Assembly (NCBI GenBank): GCA_964546505.1 | Contig: CAZJJZ010000001.1 | Location: 1 to 64,000 of the forward strand | DNA from: CAZJJZ01 sp964546505 | GTDB taxonomy: Bacteria > Patescibacteriota > Gracilibacteria > UBA1369 | Direction of reading: 5' to 3' | Length of the DNA: 64,000 nt | Shown here: piece after piece, positions 59,171 through 64,000 of the stretch | Numbering within the stretch: the stretch's first letter is position 1 | Layout of the letters: each line of letters starts with the position of its first letter | Program-made: the position numbers and the translations under genes | The notes under the pieces: generated by a model | Told to the model about the DNA's origin: nothing | Databases searched by the model: none | The model's input: only the letters and a program-made list of their open reading frames with translations

Positions 59171-60133
59171 TTATTTCAAGAAATTGAGCAGATTGTTAGG
59201 TATTTTGGAGACTGAAGTTGAGTTTAATAATCTTTTTCTCCACTGCGGCCACTCTTTGATATCCTCTCTGATTTGCTGATATTTTGCAAACCAATAGCAG
59301 ATTTTGAGCCATCGATAACCCCAGGCTAGAACCTTGTTGTAAATCGGCAAAGGCTGGTTTAAGTTTTTCCAATAAATCACTTGATCGCCTTTAAAACTGG
59401 AGGCGATATTCCAAATTGGTAGTTTCACTTTTTTCCTGGCGAATCGATGATGCCATACCTTTACATCATGAACTAGCAAGGTTTTAACGCCAGCCCACTG
59501 CAGTCTCCAGGCTACATCGATGTCATTTTTGTTATGCAATTGTGGATCAAAGAAATGCCCGTTGATACTGATTTTTTCTATCGTTTTCCGAGCATAAACT
59601 GCCATTGCTCCAGTTGGGCCAAAAATGTTTCTACGATCATTATATTGACCTTCGTTGGGCTCAGTTTGGCCTAGATCAATTACTTGCAACCAAGGTTTCA
59701 CTGCTAGGCCAAAACTATCAATCAGATTGGATTTCAGTCCTTTTTCATAGTCCCAGAACAAGAGTTCACAGCCAGCGGCTCCAAATTCAGGATTTTTCGC
59801 CAATGCCTGGACCATTTTGCTAATCAGATTTTCGGGGTATAACATGTCATTGCTGACGCAAAAATACCAATCACCTTCGAAAAAGTCCCTGATAATTCGA
59901 TTGTGTCCACCGCTGTGCATTAAATTTGGACCTTGTAAGAGAGTGACTTTCCGGGCAATTTGTGGCAATTCTTCTCGAATCAGTTTACTGGCGCTATATC
60001 CATCAGCTTCACCCTGATCCAAAAAAACAAATTTAAGATTGGGATAGTCTTGGTTAACTAAAGTTGGTAAAGACTCCTTGAGGTATTTACTACCATGTAG
60101 CACTAAGCCTACTGTGACGGTTGGAAAATTCAT
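59171..60133 (-). CDS. Family 2 glycosyltransferase
   Basis: A 320-residue glycosyltransferase of the same broad family as its downstream neighbour. Visible parts are VTVGLVLHGSKYLKESLPTL, NLKFVFLDQGEADG, GGHNRIIRDFFEGDWYFCVS followed by NDM in the DxD position, FGAAGCELLFWDYE, FGPTGAMAVYARKTI and HNKNDIDVAWRLQWAGVKTL. No membrane helix is clear, so a membrane-associated cytoplasmic enzyme is likely. With its partner it probably adds sugars to a surface glycan; donor and acceptor are unknown. It starts 120 bp from the divergently placed tRNA-Gly gene. Confidence 0.92.
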   Translation of the reverse strand: MNFPTVTVGLVLHGSKYLKESLPTLVNQDYPNLKFVFLDQGEADGYSASKLIREELPQIARKVTLLQGPNLMHSGGHNRIIRDFFEGDWYFCVSNDMLYPENLISKMVQALAKNPEFGAAGCELLFWDYEKGLKSNLIDSFGLAVKPWLQVIDLGQTEPNEGQYNDRRNIFGPTGAMAVYARKTIEKISINGHFFDPQLHNKNDIDVAWRLQWAGVKTLLVHDVKVWHHRFARKKVKLPIWNIASSFKGDQVIYWKNLNQPLPIYNKVLAWGYRWLKICYWFAKYQQIREDIKEWPQWRKRLLNSTSVSKIPNNLLNFLK

Positions 60134-60170
60134 AAAATTTCTTGCTGTACTGGCATCTTATAAAATTAGG

Positions 60171-60198
60171 TTGAAATTTGGAAGTAATTTGTTACAAT
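60171..60198 (+). promoter_or_regulatory. Promoter of tRNA-Gly
   Basis: TTGAAA (60171-60176), a 16-bp spacer, then TACAAT (60193-60198) within TGTTACAAT, an extended -10. Transcription starts about 49 nt before the mature tRNA. Confidence 0.7.
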
Positions 60199-60253
60199 TC
60201 TGTGGCTTTGGGGCTCATGACAGCAGGTTGCTCGGCCTAGAAGTCAGCAGAAT

Positions 60254-60327
60254 GCGGTATTAGTACAATGGTAGTACGCCACCTTGCCATGGTAGAGACA
60301 CGGGTTCGATTCCCGTATACCGCTCCA
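60254..60327 (+). tRNA. tRNA-Gly (anticodon GCC)
   Basis: The full cloverleaf can be drawn: acceptor GCGGTAT with ATACCGC (perfect), D-arm GTAC/GTAC, anticodon loop TTGCCAT with GCC, a 4-nt variable loop, T-arm ACGGG-TTCGATT-CCCGT, discriminator T and an encoded CCA (60325-60327). The anticodon stem has one C-A mismatch at its second pair. It decodes GGC and GGU. Confidence 0.96.
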
Positions 60328-60336
60328 GAAAGCTTT

Positions 60337-60373
60337 TACACATCAGCAGCGATTTGTCGTTGTGTAGTTTTTT
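60337..60373 (+). terminator. Terminator of tRNA-Gly
   Basis: An imperfect hairpin with CAGCGA-TTTG-TCGTTG at its tip and ACAC/GTGT at its base, followed by six T (60368-60373). It lies 10 bp after the tRNA CCA. Confidence 0.6.
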
Positions 60374-60402
60374 CGATTTTGGGAACTTATTGTCATAAAA
60401 GG

Positions 60403-60428
60403 TTATCCCCCTTGCGGAAGGGGGATAA
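60403..60428. terminator. Perfect 11-bp hairpin after the paralogous genes
   Basis: TTATCCCCCTT (60403-60413), loop GCGG, AAGGGGGATAA (60418-60428). It lies 45 bp beyond the stop of the minus-strand gene at 60474. On that strand it is followed by CCTTTTATG, a weak T-tract, so it may end the paralog transcript. Its C5/G5 composition differs from the core-gene terminators in this window. Confidence 0.5.
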
Positions 60429-60473
60429 AGCAAGCTTGGAGCAGTGCTCGTAGCGAATATACCACAAACACGC

Positions 60474-61154
60474 TCACGATTTTTTCTTTGGCGGCTTCAA
60501 AAAAGCAAACACCAAGTCGCTGTCCGGATGAGAATCCATCAGCTGAAAACCGGGCCCGGTTTCCGAGTAGGGATCGGTCGCGGGAAGCAGCACCGGCATC
60601 ACCTCCTGTGAAGTCACTGAGTAACGCTCCGACTTCACCAACTTGTAGAAAACATTGTAGGGAGCGACAATGCCCCTGCCCAACTGTTTGACTTCTGGCA
60701 TAGGCAGACAGGTCAGGTCGCGAATAGTCATAGGATCCAAACCCGCTCGATTGGCCCAATCCAAAATCGCAGTCCTCTGAGGGTAGGGCTTTTCAAAGCG
60801 GTAAAAAACTGCTCGATGCCTCCCTGGGTGAATGGTGCAGGGTTGAAAGTTGGAGTCAGGATGCTTGAAAAACGCATGACTGAGTCTGGGCTTGTAACTC
60901 AGGAGTTGTAGTGAGCTTTGGCAGGCTTCCTCACTGATTTCTACATGGCACTCCAGCACCTGAGTCGGGCAGTTGCGGTTGATCAGCTCGGCCAAACCGT
61001 CACGAATCAACTCGAAATGCTGTTCATCGGTCAGAAAGCGAATAGCCGACATCACGCTGTAGCGGCATTTCAGGGCGCTTTTCAATGCCCTGGACAAAAC
61101 ATTGGCGGCTTCATACTCGGTCGGGATGGCTGGGTTGGCCTTGATCAGTTTCAA
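60474..61154 (-). CDS. Unknown protein, paralog A of a tandem pair
   Basis: A 226-residue protein from a TTG at 61154 preceded at 4 nt by GGAGGA, the only perfect Shine-Dalgarno site in the window. An in-frame TTG further up (61220) is in fact the first base of a TTGACA -35 box and is rejected. No known domain is seen. The C-terminal half (about 130-226) is clearly related to the next gene upstream: KPYPQRTAILDWANRAGLDP matches KPHPSRKNLLRWAKLRDLRP, GIVAPYNVFYKL matches AVVAPYNVLPRL, MPVLLP matches MPVLTL, and DLVFAFLKPPKKK matches DVVFAFAKRRR. The N-terminal half is helical with several cysteines. GC content and codon choice look higher in GC than the neighbouring genes, which suggests transfer. 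Confidence 0.75.
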   Translation of the reverse strand: MKLIKANPAIPTEYEAANVLSRALKSALKCRYSVMSAIRFLTDEQHFELIRDGLAELINRNCPTQVLECHVEISEEACQSSLQLLSYKPRLSHAFFKHPDSNFQPCTIHPGRHRAVFYRFEKPYPQRTAILDWANRAGLDPMTIRDLTCLPMPEVKQLGRGIVAPYNVFYKLVKSERYSVTSQEVMPVLLPATDPYSETGPGFQLMDSHPDSDLVFAFLKPPKKKS

Positions 61155-61158
61155 TTCT

Positions 61159-61164
61159 TCCTCC
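61159..61164 (-). promoter_or_regulatory. Shine-Dalgarno site of paralog A
   Basis: GGAGGA on the minus strand, 4 nt before the TTG at 61154. It decides the start codon and is exceptional here, since nearly all other genes lack such a site. Confidence 0.7.
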
Positions 61165-61191
61165 GGTTGAGATTTCAAACAGCGCCACAAC

Positions 61192-61220
61192 ACTATAAAA
61201 AAGCCCCAGATTACTGTCAA
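61192..61220 (-). promoter_or_regulatory. Consensus promoter of paralog A
   Basis: TTGACA (61220-61215), a 17-bp spacer and TATAGT (61197-61192) on the minus strand. Initiation near 61185 gives a leader of about 30 nt that contains the GGAGGA site. Confidence 0.75.
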
Positions 61221-61274
61221 TTCAGCTCAGGGATTCTACAGACAAATGAATGACAAACCTATTTCATATCAAAG

Positions 61275-61312
61275 TGAAGCCGCCCCGCAGTTCTGCGGGG
61301 CGGCGCGCTTCA
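61275..61312 (-). terminator. GC-rich hairpin between the two paralogs
   Basis: GCCGCCCCGCAG (61279-61290) and CTGCGGGGCGGC (61293-61304) are perfectly complementary, with an outer TGAA/TTCA extension past a GCGC bulge. On the minus strand it is followed by TTCACTTTG. It lies 38 bp after the stop codon of paralog B, so it probably ends that transcript. The stem is far richer in GC than any other in the window. Confidence 0.65.
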
Positions 61313-61349
61313 GTAGGACCTGGCTGTACTCTTCAGACAGTCAGACACA

Positions 61350-62018
61350 TCACCTTCGGCGCTTCGCGAAGGCAAAAACCACATCTGGCAAATGAGCGTC
61401 CTGCGACTCCCTGAATTCCAAGTTTTCTTGTTCCTCTTCATCTGGCACCGCTGACTTCAACGTCAGCACCGGCATGATGGAGGTGACTTCTGCGCCCCAG
61501 GGGTGTGAGACCAGTCCCCGATGAGGAGACTTTTTCTGCTGCTTCAGTCGCGGCAGCACGTTGTAGGGAGCCACAACGGCTTTGATACCGAGATCGGCAA
61601 CTGGAATGGCTACTACTTCCACCATCGTCAGAGGCCGCAAATCCCTCAACTTGGCCCATCTCAGCAAATTCTTTCTGCTGGGATGGGGCTTTGGCAGCCT
61701 CCACAGCTGCACTTCCAGCTGCCCCTTGCTGAACTTCCAAGGCATTTCTACCGATTGGCTGGGTTCTGCAAAGCCCATACTGAAGTCTTCGGACTGATTC
61801 AAGATTGCTTCGGTCTTCTGGGCATGACGATGAGTCACTGAGATCTTCAGCTGATGGAGAAGCTTGCAGTTACTCGCCCAAGCTACCTCATGCTTGAGCC
61901 GACTCGCCACATACTTCAGACCTGCAGCATCCAAGGCCATTTTTTCCAGATCAGCCTCAGACAGATTGTTCAGCAGGACCTGCGTAGCATGCCTGACAAA
62001 ACTGTTTTCATTGCACAT
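61350..62018 (-). CDS. Unknown protein, paralog B of a tandem pair
   Basis: A 222-residue protein, ATG at 62018, preceded by AAAGGA (a Shine-Dalgarno site) with 6 nt spacing. It is homologous to paralog A over the C-terminal half: KPHPSRKNLLRWAKLRDLRP, VVAPYNVLPRLKQQ, TSIMPVLTL and the ending DVVFAFAKRRR. The N-terminal half is helical (ATQVLLNNLSEADLEKMALD, GLKYVASRLKHEVA). No signal peptide, membrane segment or known motif is visible. The basic end and the regular helices leave nucleic-acid binding or a structural role open, but nothing proves either. The same high-GC codon style as paralog A sets the pair apart from flanking genes. Confidence 0.75.
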   Translation of the reverse strand: MCNENSFVRHATQVLLNNLSEADLEKMALDAAGLKYVASRLKHEVAWASNCKLLHQLKISVTHRHAQKTEAILNQSEDFSMGFAEPSQSVEMPWKFSKGQLEVQLWRLPKPHPSRKNLLRWAKLRDLRPLTMVEVVAIPVADLGIKAVVAPYNVLPRLKQQKKSPHRGLVSHPWGAEVTSIMPVLTLKSAVPDEEEQENLEFRESQDAHLPDVVFAFAKRRR

Positions 62019-62023
62019 GGTTT

Positions 62024-62029
62024 ATCCTT
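62024..62029 (-). promoter_or_regulatory. Shine-Dalgarno site of paralog B
   Basis: AAAGGA in the leader on the minus strand, about 6 nt before the ATG. A possible promoter (TTGCTA, 17-bp spacer, TAAATA) lies upstream of it at about 62050-62080. Confidence 0.5.
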
Positions 62030-62100
62030 TCAAAGAGCCTTTCGCCGTCCTATTTAAACACAAATAATGATAATAGCAAGCAGAGTCTGATCGGCGACAA

Positions 62101-62130
62101 AAAAAGAACCTAACAAATTAGGTTCTTTTT
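62101..62130. terminator. Bidirectional terminator after fba
   Basis: AAAAAGAACCTAA (62101-62113), loop CAAA, TTAGGTTCTTTTT (62118-62130). The 13-bp stem has A and T tracts on both sides. It lies 24 bp past the fba stop codon on the minus strand. Confidence 0.9.
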
Positions 62131-62153
62131 CCACGATCTTCTTCTACAACAAA

Positions 62154-63104
<951 letters not shown>

Positions 63105-64000
63105 TTATAAAGTTAAATTATGAAATGTTTGAAATAATGTTTGGTCGCCATAACTCGGCTGGGATAACCCCTCAACAATGTCGATATCACCATATCCACC
63201 ATTATCGAAAATGACAATGCGATTGGTTTTACCCTCTTTCAGTAATTCGACTGCTTTGATGCCCATCCTGGTGGAATGCATTCTGTCCACAGCACTTGGT
63301 GTACCTCCTCTTTGCAAATGTCCCAATATTGTCCCACGAGTTTCTATTCCTGTTTCTGCTTCGATTTTCTTGGCTAGTTCATAAGCGTTTCCCAGTGTCT
63401 TTACCAATCCTTCTCCCATCACAATCAAGTGATCTTTTTTCCCCTTTTCGTGACAGGCTTTTAATCTTTTAATGATGTTTGGAAAGCTGACTTCTTCATT
63501 GAACTCAGGTATCAAAGCCTGTTCTGCTCCAGCTCCAATAGCTGACCACAAGGCGATCCAACCTGAATGCCTGCCCATCACTTCTACCACTGAACATCTT
63601 TCATGAGAAGATGAAGTGTCTCGGATTTTTGCTATTGCTTCTAGTACAGTATTTACTGCTGTGTCAAAACCAATCGTGTATTTGGTAATGGGTAAGTCTA
63701 AGTCAATCGTTGCAGGTACACCGATAGTGTTGATACCCAAGGCTGATAATTTGGAAGCTCCAGTAATGGATCCGTCTCCGCCAATCACAATCAGTCCATC
63801 CAGTTTATTTCGCCGGCAAACCTCGGCAGCCACCTGCTGTCCTTCTGGCGTGCGCATTTCTGCACAACGAGCAGTTAGTAAGATGGTTCCACCCTTTTCG
63901 GCAATGTAATTTACTGCTGACTCGCTTAAGTCCATGACATCACCTTGAATCAATCCCGTGTAGCCTCTTTTGATCCCAACTGTTTTGATACCACTTCTTA
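63105..64000 (-). CDS. pfkA: 6-phosphofructokinase, 5' end beyond the window
   Basis: The frame is open to the window edge and reads KTVGIKRGYTGLIQGDVMDL there, which is internal sequence of the family, so the true start lies outside. IGGDGSITGASKLS is the nucleotide-binding GGDGS form seen in ATP-dependent enzymes; GVPATIDLDLPITKYTIGFD, EVMGRHSGWIAL, ILGHLQRGGTPSAVDR and the C-terminal part follow. It phosphorylates fructose 6-phosphate, feeding the aldolase encoded 3 bp downstream. The IDLDL in place of the more usual IDNDI is a small deviation near the catalytic Asp. Phosphate-donor preference (ATP or pyrophosphate) is likely ATP but not proven. Confidence 0.95.
   Translation of the reverse strand, partial: RSGIKTVGIKRGYTGLIQGDVMDLSESAVNYIAEKGGTILLTARCAEMRTPEGQQVAAEVCRRNKLDGLIVIGGDGSITGASKLSALGINTIGVPATIDLDLPITKYTIGFDTAVNTVLEAIAKIRDTSSSHERCSVVEVMGRHSGWIALWSAIGAGAEQALIPEFNEEVSFPNIIKRLKACHEKGKKDHLIVMGEGLVKTLGNAYELAKKIEAETGIETRGTILGHLQRGGTPSAVDRMHSTRMGIKAVELLKEGKTNRIVIFDNGGYGDIDIVEGLSQPSYGDQTLFQTFHNLTL

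Noticed and set aside
61155..61220. Upstream TTG start of paralog A at 61220
   Set aside because: That TTG is the first three bases of a TTGACA -35 box. The predicted transcript starts about 35 bp later, and a GGAGGA site marks the TTG at 61154.
60254..62100. Integrated element with the tRNA-Gly as attachment site
   Set aside because: No repeat of the tRNA 3' end is found downstream in the window, and no integrase or transposase is present. Only the composition and position hint at transfer.

Overview
The window reads as one continuous bacterial chromosome segment of roughly 40% GC with two scaffold gaps (20855-20874 and 44278-44292). The standard bacterial code is in use: TGA ends genes such as the thymidylate synthase and is not read as glycine. 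The gene set is lean, with single-copy translation, tRNA and rRNA modification genes, a minimal type IV pilus operon, S-layer homology (SLH) proteins and many secreted proteins of unknown family. Almost no start codon is preceded by a Shine-Dalgarno sequence. This mix suggests a Patescibacteria/CPR-type organism, possibly Peregrinibacteria-like. That placement is inference; no rRNA gene lies here.

Layout. 1-940: a small DNA-binding protein and a 59-residue zinc-ribbon protein. 941-23298 (minus): a surface operon led by one giant SLH protein of about 5,800 residues. It is interrupted in this assembly by a gap and again by a frameshift near its 3' end, and is followed by four secreted proteins of unknown family. 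23674-29081 (minus): type IV pilin, PilC, PilB, PilO-like and PilN-like genes. 29180-30298 (minus): rplJ-rplL behind an L10-type leader with an attenuator. 30367-34464 (plus): miaA, recJ and an NrnA-like DHH phosphoesterase. 34477-42560 (minus): yebC, a GDPD-family gene, a lipoprotein, an SLH protein, two thioredoxin-fold proteins, hisS, a flippase-like membrane protein and tsaD. 42635-53356: cca, an RNA methyltransferase, yajQ, rlmH, a CapA-like protein, a beta-CASP RNase, thyA-folA, a transglutaminase-like protein and a small membrane protein. 53424-60133: a hypothetical gene, a large non-coding RNA, valS and two glycosyltransferases. 60254-62018: tRNA-Gly(GCC), then a pair of paralogous unknown genes with foreign-looking signals. 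62154-64000 (minus): fba and pfkA, the latter cut by the window end.

How the parts work together. The surface operon, the 461-residue SLH protein, the lipoproteins and the two thioredoxin-fold proteins form an envelope set. The many cysteines in the secreted proteins fit a need for disulfide chemistry outside the membrane. The pilus genes supply the motor, platform and pilin, but no PilT, PilM or prepilin peptidase is present. Most promoters I can place are extended -10 types (TGnTAnnAT) with leaders of only about 15-35 nt.

Most noteworthy: (1) a ~610-nt highly structured RNA at 54236-54847 with its own promoter and terminator; (2) the paralogous pair at 60474-62018, with a consensus promoter, real Shine-Dalgarno sites and higher GC; (3) the giant protein with an internally duplicated beta-domain/calcium-repeat/SLH module; (4) a dihydrofolate reductase with a Cys/His-rich tail.
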